A stretch of DNA of 54,750 nt. Origin: an uncultured Eubacteriales bacterium (GTDB lineage: Bacteria; Bacillota; Clostridia; Christensenellales; Pumilibacteraceae). Positions 31,323 to 38,957 of the stretch are shown here, piece after piece. Location: positions 1 to 54,750 of the forward strand of contig CACZPH010000073.1 of NCBI GenBank assembly GCA_902783025.1. Reading direction: 5' to 3'. The notes under the pieces are model-generated. The model was given only the letters and a program-made list of their open reading frames with translations, searched no databases and was not told the origin of the DNA. Within the stretch, counting starts at the first letter, position 1. Each line of letters starts with the position of its first letter. Both the position numbers and the translations under genes were made by a program.

Positions 31323-32278
31323 TAACTCACGGCAACAAGATCAAACTCTTCGCAGGCAACGGCAACAGAGCGCTCGCTCAGGCTATTGCGGACAAGCTCG
31401 CAATGCCGCTCGGCGACATGAACGTCGGCAAATTCTCCGACGGCGAAACCTGCGTACAGATCAACGAATCGGTAAGAGGATGCGACGTCTTCGTGATCCA
31501 GTCCACATCCACCCCCGTCAACGACAATCTTATCGAACTTCTCGTTATCATCGACGCTATGCGCAGAGCCAGCGCGGGCAGAATCACCGCGGTAGTTCCT
31601 TACTTCGGCTACGCGCGTCAGGACCGTAAGGCGAGAGCGAGAGATCCGATCACGGCAAAACTCGTTGCCGACCTTATCACCACCGCGGGCGCGGACAGAG
31701 TCCTTACCATGGACCTTCACGCGCCGCAGATCCAGGGCTTCTTCGACGTTCCGACCGACAACCTTCTCGGCGTAAGCGTTCTTGCCAAATCCATTAAGGA
31801 AATGGATTTTGCCAAGTCCGACAATCTCGTAGTCGTTTCGCCCGACGTAGGCTCCGTTTCGCGCGCTCGTCAGATGGCGCAAAAGCTCGGTTGCGGTCTC
31901 GCTATCGTGGACAAGCGCCGTCCCAAGCCGAACGTTATGGAAGTTATGAACATTATCGGCGACGTTAAGGACAAGGTTTGCCTCGTCGTAGACGATATGA
32001 TCGACACCGCCGGAACTATCACGCAGGGCGCTAAGGCGCTCGTCGACGTAGGCGGAGCGAAGGAAGTTTACGCTTGCTGCACGCACGCCGTACTTTCCGG
32101 CCCGGCTAAGGAACGCCTCGACGCGTCGCCCATCAAGAAACTGTTTATGCTCGACACCATCGCTCTTCCCGAGAACATGAAGAGCGACCGTATCGAAACG
32201 CTTTCCGTTGCCGAGATCTTCGCTCGCTCCATCGAGTGCATCTTCGCGGATATGCCTCTTTCGAAGCTTTACGAATAA
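31319..32278 (+). CDS. prs: Ribose-phosphate pyrophosphokinase
   Basis: Prs makes PRPP from ribose-5-phosphate and ATP, the shared precursor for the Xpt, Upp and PyrR reactions encoded in this window. The 319-residue class I enzyme has SDGETCVQINESVRG near 39-53, YARQDRK near 97-103, the DLHAPQIQGFF metal site near 131-141, the flexible KRRPKPN loop near 199-205 and the PRPP loop LVVDDMIDTAGT near 222-233. It starts in the 3' end of the glmU-like gene, with GGAGG upstream. A strong terminator follows. Confidence 0.97.
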   Translation: MITHGNKIKLFAGNGNRALAQAIADKLAMPLGDMNVGKFSDGETCVQINESVRGCDVFVIQSTSTPVNDNLIELLVIIDAMRRASAGRITAVVPYFGYARQDRKARARDPITAKLVADLITTAGADRVLTMDLHAPQIQGFFDVPTDNLLGVSVLAKSIKEMDFAKSDNLVVVSPDVGSVSRARQMAQKLGCGLAIVDKRRPKPNVMEVMNIIGDVKDKVCLVVDDMIDTAGTITQGAKALVDVGGAKEVYACCTHAVLSGPAKERLDASPIKKLFMLDTIALPENMKSDRIETLSVAEIFARSIECIFADMPLSKLYE

Positions 32279-32300
32279 AAACTCAATACGTATTACGCAA

Positions 32301-32329
32301 AACTCCCGACTTATCAGCCGGGAGTTTTT
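32301..32329. terminator. Terminator after prs
   Basis: AACTCCCG (32301-32308) pairs with CGGGAGTT (32319-32326 region), followed by TTTTT; it also faces the 3' end of the minus-strand GH10 gene. Confidence 0.85.
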
Positions 32330-32390
32330 GATTTATGCGTTAAGTTATACTTTCAAGCGCAAGACTTGAAGAAAAATGCGCTTTGCAAAC

Positions 32391-33722
32391 TTACAGCGTG
32401 AAGGCGAAAAAGTTTTCTTTGCGTTTTGAAGCGTCGATCGTAAAGGAAACCGTTTTGCCGCCGTAAGAAACCTTGACCGAGTATTTGCCGTAAAAGCCGC
32501 GCATGGTCGCTGTGCCGTTTCGAGTAGCCGCAGAAGTCGAAGTATGCCAGTTTTCCTTGATAAGACGGCGCAAAACCGCGTAAGACTTCTTGGGCGTGAG
32601 ATCGAAGTTCATAAGTCCGCCGTAGTAGACGTTTTCGCCCTTGGTCATATCTCCTTGCGGCGCCCACGCAGCGTAACCGTCGACGAGATTCCAGTAAATT
32701 ATCGCTTCCATAGAGGGGTGCGAGAAGAAAAGCGTGTAAATTTTCTCTATCAGCTCGGCTTGGATATCAACGTCCGTTTCGCTTGCGGAGAAAGCGGGGA
32801 TAGTCATTTCGGTAATCTGCAGAGATTTATCAAGGCTCGCGTACCGATCGAGAATAGTGTAAAGACGGCGCGGATTATACATATAGTACGCTTGTTTTTC
32901 TTCGTCTTCGGGTTTGTAAAACCCGTGGAACTGCATACCGATACCGTCGAGATGTTTTACCGTCCGCAGCAGTCTTTCTATCTGCATAAAATACGGACTG
33001 CGGTTGCCGCGGAAAGAAGCGCCGAACATTCCGTAGTCGTTGATTATCAGTCTGTTTTGCTTAAAGTATTTGTCTGCGGTAAGGAAACTCCATTCCACAA
33101 AGTCGTCTTCGTTGTAAAACGGCGTTTTATTCGCGTGTGATTTGTCGTCGGGATCGAGCGTTTCGTTGGTCACTTCCCATGACGGGATCGCAAACGAATA
33201 ACGCTCGGCGAGAGTGCGCATACGCTCCTCGATAGCGGCTTTTTCGTCATCCAAACCCATTGCGCGCACCCAGTCGGGCGCAAAATTATCGTAGTTGAGA
33301 CAATGACATTTCGGCTCGATGCCGTTTTTGACGCAAAAGTCAACGCACAGATCGGTCGCCGGGCGGCGGTAGATCTTTGGGCTGTTTTTGTCAAATCTCG
33401 GTTTGCCGCGCTCCGGTTCGAGCGCGTCCCAGTAAAAAGGTATCGTAGCCAGATTGAAAACGCCCGCAAATGCCTTTTTGTACGCGGCGTTTTTCTCTTC
33501 CGTCTCCAACTCGTCCAGCATAAAGATATTCGCGCCGAATTTGAATTCGTGCGTAAGTTGCTCGATCTCCACGACTGCGCCGTCTAAGGGCTTGCCGTCT
33601 TTGTCAGTTATCCTGAAGCGGAAATCCCCCTTACGATACTTCTCGATGTTTGCTTCGACTTCGCCTTTCATAAAGTCGTCGTTGCGATTAAAAAATCTCA
33701 AGGTCGTTTCTCTTCTTCCCAT
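32391..33722 (-). CDS. GH10-family glycoside hydrolase (endo-xylanase type)
   Basis: The 443-residue protein has no signal peptide, so it probably acts inside the cell on imported oligosaccharides. After a small beta domain (about 30-65) comes a GH10 TIM barrel. Visible marks are KCHCLNY near 138-144, the acid/base Glu187 in WEVTNE, IINDYGMF near 226-233, GMQFHGFY near 262-269 and the nucleophile Glu305 in QITEMTI. The TEM(T) sequence differs from the usual TELD. The C-terminus adds a short beta-rich segment. AAGGAG lies before the ATG. It is divergent from an AraC regulator, likely its controller. Confidence 0.9.
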   Translation of the reverse strand: MGRRETTLRFFNRNDDFMKGEVEANIEKYRKGDFRFRITDKDGKPLDGAVVEIEQLTHEFKFGANIFMLDELETEEKNAAYKKAFAGVFNLATIPFYWDALEPERGKPRFDKNSPKIYRRPATDLCVDFCVKNGIEPKCHCLNYDNFAPDWVRAMGLDDEKAAIEERMRTLAERYSFAIPSWEVTNETLDPDDKSHANKTPFYNEDDFVEWSFLTADKYFKQNRLIINDYGMFGASFRGNRSPYFMQIERLLRTVKHLDGIGMQFHGFYKPEDEEKQAYYMYNPRRLYTILDRYASLDKSLQITEMTIPAFSASETDVDIQAELIEKIYTLFFSHPSMEAIIYWNLVDGYAAWAPQGDMTKGENVYYGGLMNFDLTPKKSYAVLRRLIKENWHTSTSAATRNGTATMRGFYGKYSVKVSYGGKTVSFTIDASKRKENFFAFTL

Positions 33723-33803
33723 TGTGTTTCTCCTTATTTGGCGTTTGAGTAAATTATATCACTCCGACACGGCTGAATAAACCCCATAACCGATACAAAA
33801 TGG

Positions 33804-33832
33804 TTGAAAAAACGAAACAAATAATGTATAAT
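33804..33832 (+). promoter_or_regulatory. Promoter of AraC gene, facing GH10 promoter
   Basis: TTGAAA (33804-33809), 17 nt, TATAAT (33827-33832). On the minus strand a TATAAT (33758-33753) without a clear -35 serves the GH10 gene, consistent with an activated promoter. Confidence 0.75.
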
Positions 33833-33868
33833 TAAAGTAATAATTCCGCAAATAAGGAGATTTTAGTC

Positions 33869-34660
33869 TTGTTTTTCAAATCGGATTTTATTTCGGTTAG
33901 GATATTCGACGTGCTACGGCTCAGTCAGGGCGACTGCAAGACCGTAAATCACGGCAGAAATTTTGACGCGCTGTCTTTCAGACTAAAAGCCGACGTGCGC
34001 TTTACGGTAGGAGAAAAAGAGTTCGCTTTGCGCGATAAAGCGGTGACTTACGTGCCGGCGAACACGGACTATACGCGTATAGCCAAAACCGACGAAGTAA
34101 TCGTCGTACATTTCGTTTCGTCTTTTTCTTCGAACAAAGACATAGAGAGTTTTTATCCCGAAAACGGCGAAAGATACCGAAAACTTTTCGAAAGTATTCT
34201 TTCCGTTTGGCAAGCCAAAAAGCCGGGTTACCGCTACGAAGCGGCGGCGATCCTTAACGAGATCATGGCGCAGTGTTACATAGACAATGCGGCAAACATC
34301 TCCGTTTTGCCCCCGAAAATTTCCGCTTCGGCGCAATACCTGATTGACAATTTCGACAAACAGGATTTTTCGGTAAAAAAGGCGGCGGAGCAGTCGCATT
34401 TCAGCGAAGTGTATTTTCGCAAATTGTTTAAGAAATATTACGGAGTTTCGCCCATGCGCTACGTGATAAATCTGCGCGTCAAGAAAGCCGAGCGGCTTAT
34501 CGCGGCGGGATATTTTACGCTCGCGCAAGTTGCCGAAGCGTGCGGGTATACCGATTACAAATATTTTTCGGTAGAGTTCCGCAAAGAAACGGGCGTTTCA
34601 CCGTCGAAGTACGAATACGGTCTTGCCGCAGACGCCTGTGACGAAGCGGATAAAAATTGA
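33869..34660 (+). CDS. AraC-family regulator beside GH10 gene
   Basis: The 263-residue protein starts at a TTG (33869) with AAGGAGA 9 nt upstream; no ATG is suitable. The N-terminal cupin-like sensing domain spans about residues 1-150. The C-terminal double helix-turn-helix shows FSVKKAAEQSHFSEVYFRKLFKK and LAQVAEACGYTDYKYFSVEFRKETGVSPSKY. Its divergent position suggests control of the xylanase-type gene and perhaps the nearby GH43 gene. The effector is probably a pentose oligosaccharide (inference). Confidence 0.9.
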   Translation: MFFKSDFISVRIFDVLRLSQGDCKTVNHGRNFDALSFRLKADVRFTVGEKEFALRDKAVTYVPANTDYTRIAKTDEVIVVHFVSSFSSNKDIESFYPENGERYRKLFESILSVWQAKKPGYRYEAAAILNEIMAQCYIDNAANISVLPPKISASAQYLIDNFDKQDFSVKKAAEQSHFSEVYFRKLFKKYYGVSPMRYVINLRVKKAERLIAAGYFTLAQVAEACGYTDYKYFSVEFRKETGVSPSKYEYGLAADACDEADKN

Positions 34661-34764
34661 CAAACCGACCGCGCTTTTGTGCGGGGCGCGTAAAGCTCCT
34701 TTTGCCGATCGTAAGGCAAGATCATATACCGAAACCGCAGGATAAAATAAATAACAAACAAAAG

Positions 34765-34797
34765 AAAAGGTTCGCTCGATCATGGCGAACCTTTTTT
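34765..34797. terminator. Bidirectional terminator
   Basis: AAAAGGTTCGC (34765-34775) is fully complementary to GCGAACCTTTT (34785-34795), and T's follow. The stop codon of the minus-strand gene at 34780 lies in its loop. Confidence 0.88.
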
Positions 34798-35247
34798 GTC
34801 GTATTTATCGTCGACGTTTACGACGGGTATATTTTTGCGCGTCGCATACGCGAGAGTTCGCGCCGCGCCACCGAATTTGTATCGTACGCACGCTATTATC
34901 AGATCCGAATTGTTCGCCATCCATTCGTTACGCTTGATTATCGCGAGTCTTCGGGGCACGCGCTCTATAGGCGGATAAACGACGGAATCGTAGTATTCGC
35001 GCGCAATTCTGAGTTTGTAATAATCCGGATCTATGTACGGCGTAACGAAAACAAGCTCGGTTTTTACGAATTCTTCTTTCAGCTTTTTGCATATAACGCG
35101 GCACGTTTCGTCAAAAGCCCCGTATCCGCCGAGATAAAATTTGCAATCGGGAGCTTTTGCGAGTTCTCTTCGTAAAACGGCTTCTATCCGATCTTTTTGT
35201 CTGTCGCTTATCGTGCCCGCAGCGTGTCCGCAAAACGAAATAATCAT
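34780..35247 (-). CDS. SLOG-like (DUF1273-type) nucleotide-binding protein
   Basis: The 155-residue protein has a Rossmann-like alpha/beta fold. It starts MIISFCGHAAG, has FYLGGYGAFDETCRVICKKLK near 37-57, ELVFVTPY and, near 110-140, NSDLIIACVRYKFGGAARTLAYATRKNIPVV. This pattern resembles SLOG proteins, which bind nucleotide-derived ligands and often belong to signalling or defence modules. The ATG at 35247 was chosen; an ATG at 35304 lies among the operator repeats and has no ribosome site. It is divergent from an XRE regulator across a palindrome-rich gap. Function unknown. Confidence 0.72.
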   Translation of the reverse strand: MIISFCGHAAGTISDRQKDRIEAVLRRELAKAPDCKFYLGGYGAFDETCRVICKKLKEEFVKTELVFVTPYIDPDYYKLRIAREYYDSVVYPPIERVPRRLAIIKRNEWMANNSDLIIACVRYKFGGAARTLAYATRKNIPVVNVDDKYDKKGSP

Positions 35248-35261
35248 TCTTACAGCCTCTG

Positions 35262-35320
35262 ATAATAGTTTATCATAATAAACTGTTTGTTGTAAAGCGT
35301 TCATCGCAATAAACTATTAT
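35262..35320. promoter_or_regulatory. Operator cluster between SLOG-like and XRE genes
   Basis: AGTTTAT (35267-35273), 4 nt, ATAAACT (35278-35284) forms an 18-bp perfect dyad. A third half-site lies in ATAAACTATTAT (35309-35320), itself the exact complement of ATAATAGTTTAT (35262-35273). A separate 9-bp pair GTTTGTTGT (35285-35293) / ACAACAAAC (35361-35369) spans the gap. TATAAT at 35336-35341 is a likely -10 for the + gene, and its -35 position overlaps the third half-site. Repeated dyads like this are typical repressor operators. Confidence 0.7.
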
Positions 35321-35385
35321 TCCGTTTGCACATCTTATAATCATTATGTAAGCGTTTAGCACAACAAACACAGTGGAGAGATGTG

Positions 35386-35619
35386 ATGAAATTATCCGAA
35401 GCGGTTGGCAAAAGAGTGGAAAAGTTGCTTAACGAGCGCAACATGACTCAATATAAGTTAAGTAAAGAAGGCGGAATACCGCGTTCGACTATTTCGGTTA
35501 CCGTCGACGGCAAATACAATACGGTAAAACTCGATACGGTTTATCAGATAGCCGCAACGCTCGGTATATCGCTCAAAGATTTTTTTGACGATCCGCTGTT
35601 TGACGACGTGGAAGATTAA
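35386..35619 (+). CDS. XRE/Cro-type helix-turn-helix regulator
   Basis: The 77-residue single-domain DNA-binding protein has the HTH MTQYKLSKEGGIPRSTISVTVDG near residues 19-41 and a final acidic tail (FFDDPLFDDVED). The ATG at 35386 was chosen, with GGAG 7 nt upstream; a GTG one codon earlier is possible. It sits divergently to the SLOG-like gene with dyad operators between, so it most likely represses both promoters. Such small regulators are common both as free-standing factors and in mobile or defence modules; no toxin partner was recognised. Confidence 0.85.
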   Translation: MKLSEAVGKRVEKLLNERNMTQYKLSKEGGIPRSTISVTVDGKYNTVKLDTVYQIAATLGISLKDFFDDPLFDDVED

Positions 35620-35625
35620 AATCAG

Positions 35626-35663
35626 AATAAGACGAAAGAAAAGGGGTTCGTCTTATTTTTTTT
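35626..35663. terminator. Shared terminator of XRE gene and spoIIID
   Basis: AATAAGACGAA (35626-35636) is the exact complement of TTCGTCTTATT (35647-35657), with T's to 35663. The spoIIID stop codon lies inside the right arm. Confidence 0.88.
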
Positions 35664-35910
35664 CTTTACGCAAAAGAAAATACTTGTTTTTAGTCGCCTC
35701 GCCGCCGCGAATATGCCTAACGGCGGCGTGTTCGTCGAGTACGGCTTTTACCTCGAGATAAAGCGGATAATCGAGTTTTTTGAGCGTTTTTGTCAGTTCT
35801 TTATGTACCGTCGATTTACCGAGCGAAAAAACTTTCGCCGTGGCGCGCACGGTATCGCCCGAGCGAAGGACGTGGCGGGCAAGTATCAGGGGTCTGGGAT
35901 CGTTTGACAT
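35653..35910 (-). CDS. spoIIID: Stage III sporulation transcriptional regulator SpoIIID
   Basis: SpoIIID is a mother-cell DNA-binding regulator of sporulation under sigma-E. The 85-residue protein matches the family closely. The helix-turn-helix region reads TVRATAKVFSLGKSTVHKELT near 20-40, followed by the family-specific HAAVRHIRGGEATKNKYFLLRKEKK tail. GCAGGTG precedes the ATG. No convincing sigma-E promoter could be identified by eye. Its usual neighbours mreB, spoIIQ and murA were not found here. Together with spo0A it supports sporulation or descent from spore formers. Confidence 0.93.
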   Translation of the reverse strand: MSNDPRPLILARHVLRSGDTVRATAKVFSLGKSTVHKELTKTLKKLDYPLYLEVKAVLDEHAAVRHIRGGEATKNKYFLLRKEKK

Positions 35911-35963
35911 AGTTTACACCTGCTAAAATATACGCCGTTTCTTTTCGCTTTAGTACAATTTGC

Positions 35964-35993
35964 TTGACAACGCGTCGCGCAAAAATGTAAAAT
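35964..35993 (+). promoter_or_regulatory. Promoter of GH43-type gene
   Basis: TTGACA (35964-35969), an 18-nt spacer and TAAAAT (35988-35993), about 32 nt before the ATG. Confidence 0.8.
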
Positions 35994-36025
35994 ATATCCA
36001 AGACCACAAACAAAGCGAGGGAATT

Positions 36026-36961
36026 ATGAAACTTATCGAATACTACGACGGATATCACGCTCAGGCGGATCCGTTCCTCATCAAGGCAAACGACGGCAGA
36101 TTCTATATGTACGTTACCGGTAGCAATGGCGTAAGAGCGTTCGTAGCCGACGAGCTTTGCGGACCGTATACCGATATCGGCGACGTGCTTACGATAAAGG
36201 GCAAGCATAATTTTTGGGCGCCGTCGGTCATATTTACGCACGGCAAGTATTATATGTACGTTTCGTGCATGAATGACGGAGAGACCGACGCGCATCTTCA
36301 GACCATGCACGTAGCCTCTTCGGACAAGCCGCAGGGACCTTTTACCAACGCGAAAAAGCTCATCGAGCCGTTCTCGATCGACTCGCACGTAGTCGAAAAC
36401 GAAAGCGGACTGTTTATTTTCTATTCGACCAACGACTACGAAGCGGAACGCGCGGGCACGTATATCTGCGTGGATAAGTTAGAGTCGCCCGAGAAGGCGT
36501 GCGGCAAGCCGGTAAAAGTGCTTTCGCCCACGCTCGACGAGGAGATCTTCGCTCGCGACAGGTTCCGCAAAGGTCAGCATTGGCATACCTTGGAGGGCGC
36601 GTTCTATTTCCGCGAAGGCGACTGGCACTACGTTATTTATTCGGGCAACTGCTTCGAAAGCCCATACTACTACTTAGGCTATGCCACCGCCAAAACCACG
36701 GAAACCGACCTTACCAAGATCAAATTCACAAAGTATCCCGACGAAAACACCTACTGCCCGCTCATCGCGAAAAACGACTTCGAGTCCGGCACCGGGCATA
36801 ACAGCGTGATCAAGGTGGACGGCAAGTATTACGTGATCTATCACGGAAGGGACAACGTAGTCGATCCGCGAATCAAGGGCGACAGCCGTACGGCGCGCAT
36901 TTGTCTTATGGAAGTAAAGGACGGCGTGCTGAAGGCAATACGCAAAGAAAAATCGCTGTAA
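36026..36961 (+). CDS. GH43-family glycoside hydrolase
   Basis: The 311-residue five-bladed beta-propeller type hydrolase has the expected GH43 acid triad: Asp15 in QADPFLI (general base), Asp119 in SIDSHVV (pKa modulator) and Glu190 in LEGAFYF (general acid). The family stretch NFWAPSVIF lies near 62-70. It lacks a signal peptide, so it is probably cytosolic, and likely acts on xylo- or arabino-oligosaccharides; exact specificity cannot be read. The ATG at 36026 was chosen because GAGGGAA and the promoter lie just upstream. It is monocistronic, with a shared terminator. Confidence 0.88.
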   Translation: MKLIEYYDGYHAQADPFLIKANDGRFYMYVTGSNGVRAFVADELCGPYTDIGDVLTIKGKHNFWAPSVIFTHGKYYMYVSCMNDGETDAHLQTMHVASSDKPQGPFTNAKKLIEPFSIDSHVVENESGLFIFYSTNDYEAERAGTYICVDKLESPEKACGKPVKVLSPTLDEEIFARDRFRKGQHWHTLEGAFYFREGDWHYVIYSGNCFESPYYYLGYATAKTTETDLTKIKFTKYPDENTYCPLIAKNDFESGTGHNSVIKVDGKYYVIYHGRDNVVDPRIKGDSRTARICLMEVKDGVLKAIRKEKSL

Positions 36962-37021
36962 AAGTCCTATACGTATTCGCTTAACGACCAACCCGGCGGC
37001 GCGGCGAAATAATCGAACGAA

Positions 37022-37056
37022 AAAAGCGGAGCGGCTTTGTTTGCCGTTCCGCTTTT
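37022..37056. terminator. Convergent terminator
   Basis: AAAAGCGGAGCGGC pairs over 14 positions (one G:U) with GCCGTTCCGCTTTT, giving T-rich ends in both directions, between the GH43 gene and the minus-strand isomerase gene. Confidence 0.87.
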
Positions 37057-37067
37057 GGTTTGCCTGT

Positions 37068-37898
37068 TTACTTTTCTATCATTTCTCTGAACTTTTTCGC
37101 TTTCTTCAGCGCGAGTTTTACGAAGCCGTCGCAGTCGAGGTTTGCGTAAATGTCGTGCGTGTTGCGGTTGGGCTTACTCTTACTCGTAAGCTCGAAGGTA
37201 AGCGGACCGTCAAAGCCCGTGGCGTTGATGCGCCTTGCTATTCCTTCCCAGTCCGCGACGCCGTCGAAGGGCAGCATGTGCGAATCGTCGAGCCAGGTTA
37301 TTTCGTCGCCGGTTATCGCCATATTGTCGTTAAGGTGCGTGGCGATGAGTTTTCCGTTGCTGCCGTAGCGGGTAATAAGGTCCTGCGAGCGGTTGTAGCA
37401 CATTTCGTGCCCGGTGTCTATACAGAATCCCACGTTGTCGCTGTTTCCGAACGCTTCGAAAAGCTTTGCGAGATATTCTTCGCCCTCGGTGTTCTCGAAG
37501 GCTATCTTTACGCCGAGTTTTTCCGCCTCGCGCACGAGTATTCCGAATTTATCCACGCCCATTTGGCTCGGAGAGTGGTTCTTAAAGCCGATGTAGGCGT
37601 GCATTATCACGAGGTTTACGCCGATGTGCGCGCAGTGGCGCAGGCACAGCAGTTGGCGCTGAACTTCGTAGTCGCCGCGCTCGTCGTCCTCCCACATTTT
37701 CGCCGCTCCGTCGAAGGGCGCGTGAACCGACTGATACATAAGTCCGAGTTCTTTGATTTTATTTGCGAGCGAGAAGTTGCCTTTTCCCTCGTTCCAGCCC
37801 GTGAAGACGCCGTCCCAACCCGCCGCGGCAATGCGCTCGAGTTCTTCGTCTTCCTTAATGCCGAATCCGTTTCCCAATGCGATTACGAGTTTTCTCAT
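37068..37898 (-). CDS. Sugar phosphate isomerase/epimerase-like TIM barrel (3)
   Basis: The 276-residue xylose-isomerase-like barrel shows YQSVHAPFDG near 54-63, MHAYIGF near 99-105, IAFENTEGEEYL near 129-140, FCIDTGHEMCY near 156-166, IATHLNDN near 182-189 and TFELTSK near 237-243. These supply the metal ligands of the family. The ATG at 37898 was chosen for the GGAGAA upstream. It is monocistronic and divergent from the gene pair at 38027. The substrate cannot be inferred. Confidence 0.87.
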   Translation of the reverse strand: MRKLVIALGNGFGIKEDEELERIAAAGWDGVFTGWNEGKGNFSLANKIKELGLMYQSVHAPFDGAAKMWEDDERGDYEVQRQLLCLRHCAHIGVNLVIMHAYIGFKNHSPSQMGVDKFGILVREAEKLGVKIAFENTEGEEYLAKLFEAFGNSDNVGFCIDTGHEMCYNRSQDLITRYGSNGKLIATHLNDNMAITGDEITWLDDSHMLPFDGVADWEGIARRINATGFDGPLTFELTSKSKPNRNTHDIYANLDCDGFVKLALKKAKKFREMIEK

Positions 37899-37919
37899 TT
37901 TGTTTTCTCCTTTACCGAA

Positions 37920-37949
37920 ATTATACCACCTTATCCCCGCTAAAGTCAA
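37920..37949 (-). promoter_or_regulatory. Promoter of minus-strand isomerase gene
   Basis: On the minus strand TTGACT (37949-37944), 18 nt, TATAAT (37925-37920). Confidence 0.8.
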
Positions 37950-37969
37950 CGCAAAACGCCCGCTCTTTA

Positions 37970-37998
37970 TTGACAAAACGAAAACTTAAGTATATAAT
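37970..37998 (+). promoter_or_regulatory. Perfect consensus promoter of the 38027-40904 operon
   Basis: TTGACA (37970-37975), 17 nt, TATAAT (37993-37998), followed by AAGGAGG at 38012-38018 and the ATG at 38027. Confidence 0.9.
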
Positions 37999-38026
37999 AG
38001 TGCCATAAGAAAAGGAGGTGGCGAAT

Positions 38027-38437
38027 ATGTCTCCGTTTATCGGCGGCGTTATAGCCTTTGCGATAGGACTTGCGCTCGACTTTCTGACGTATTTCATCAC
38101 GTCGCTTATCACCAAGGGCAAAGAAAAAAATTCCGCTTCCGTCAAGATGACTTTCCGCACTATCGTCGACGTACTCTTTATCGTGACGATATTTTTGGTA
38201 TATAACTTTACGCCGTTTACGCTCGCGCCGCTTCTTATAGGCGGAGCTCTCGGCGTGCTGGTCGGCTCGATAGTTTATTACGTTTTATCGTTCGCGCAAG
38301 AGAGCAGGGAACGCGAAAAGCGCCGTATAAGCGGCGAAAACGCTCCCGCCGCGAATAAGGACGACGAAACGGTGGTCGATATCGACGAAACGGCTCAAAG
38401 CGACGAGGAAGAAAACGGTGAAAAGGCAGATAAGTAA
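38027..38437 (+). CDS. Small membrane protein, unknown
   Basis: The 136-residue protein has hydrophobic helices near 5-25, 45-60 and 64-90. A charged C-terminal tail (about 95-136), rich in Asp, Glu and Lys, is probably cytoplasmic. The ATG at 38027 was chosen because an in-frame GTG at 38018 is part of the AAGGAGGTG ribosome site. It overlaps the next gene by 20 nt, so the two are probably translated together. No family was recognised. Confidence 0.75.
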   Translation: MSPFIGGVIAFAIGLALDFLTYFITSLITKGKEKNSASVKMTFRTIVDVLFIVTIFLVYNFTPFTLAPLLIGGALGVLVGSIVYYVLSFAQESREREKRRISGENAPAANKDDETVVDIDETAQSDEEENGEKADK

Positions 38438-38957
38438 GCGCAAGGCGATAATTCTTACCGTATCGTCGTATCTTACCGCCGCGGTAATAATTGCCTTGGG
38501 AGCGGTTTTCGTGCCCGTCATAAGACAGGCGGCGAGCAAAGGCGAAATAATAGACATGACGACCGCAAAGGCGTTTTGCGTTTACGTGCCGCTCGTAGTC
38601 GCCGCATTTTCCGTCGCGGCGCTTGTGAGAGTGCTTATCGGATTGCGCTACGATCTGTCCGTGATAGGAATGAGAGAGAGCAAGAGCGGAGCGGCGATCG
38701 TTTTCGGCGCGACGGCGGTTGCGGGAGCGGCGCTGTTTTTCGGATTCGTGCTGTCTACGCAGTCGATCAAAGGCGACAGGATCTTTGAGACGGGCTTGTT
38801 CGGATCGGGCGAGAGCGTGACCGTGATTTCCGCCTCCGCGAATTACGAGTATTCGTACAACGATCGGACGTATACTTTGCACCTTCGCTCGGGCAAGGAC
38901 GTAATAATAAAGAAGGACTCTAAGGCGGGCGAAGAACTCGAAAAGGTATTGGCTTAA
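38418..38957 (+). CDS. Membrane protein with three helices, unknown
   Basis: The 179-residue protein starts at a GTG (38418) within the acidic tail codons of the previous gene; GAGGAAG lies upstream. Three hydrophobic helices (about 10-32, 50-72, 90-112) precede a soluble beta-type domain of about 65 residues (VTVISASANYEYSYN, TLHLRSGKDVII). The stop is directly followed by the next ATG. The tight packing with its neighbour suggests the two membrane proteins work together; function is unknown. Confidence 0.7.
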   Translation: MKRQISKRKAIILTVSSYLTAAVIIALGAVFVPVIRQAASKGEIIDMTTAKAFCVYVPLVVAAFSVAALVRVLIGLRYDLSVIGMRESKSGAAIVFGATAVAGAALFFGFVLSTQSIKGDRIFETGLFGSGESVTVISASANYEYSYNDRTYTLHLRSGKDVIIKKDSKAGEELEKVLA

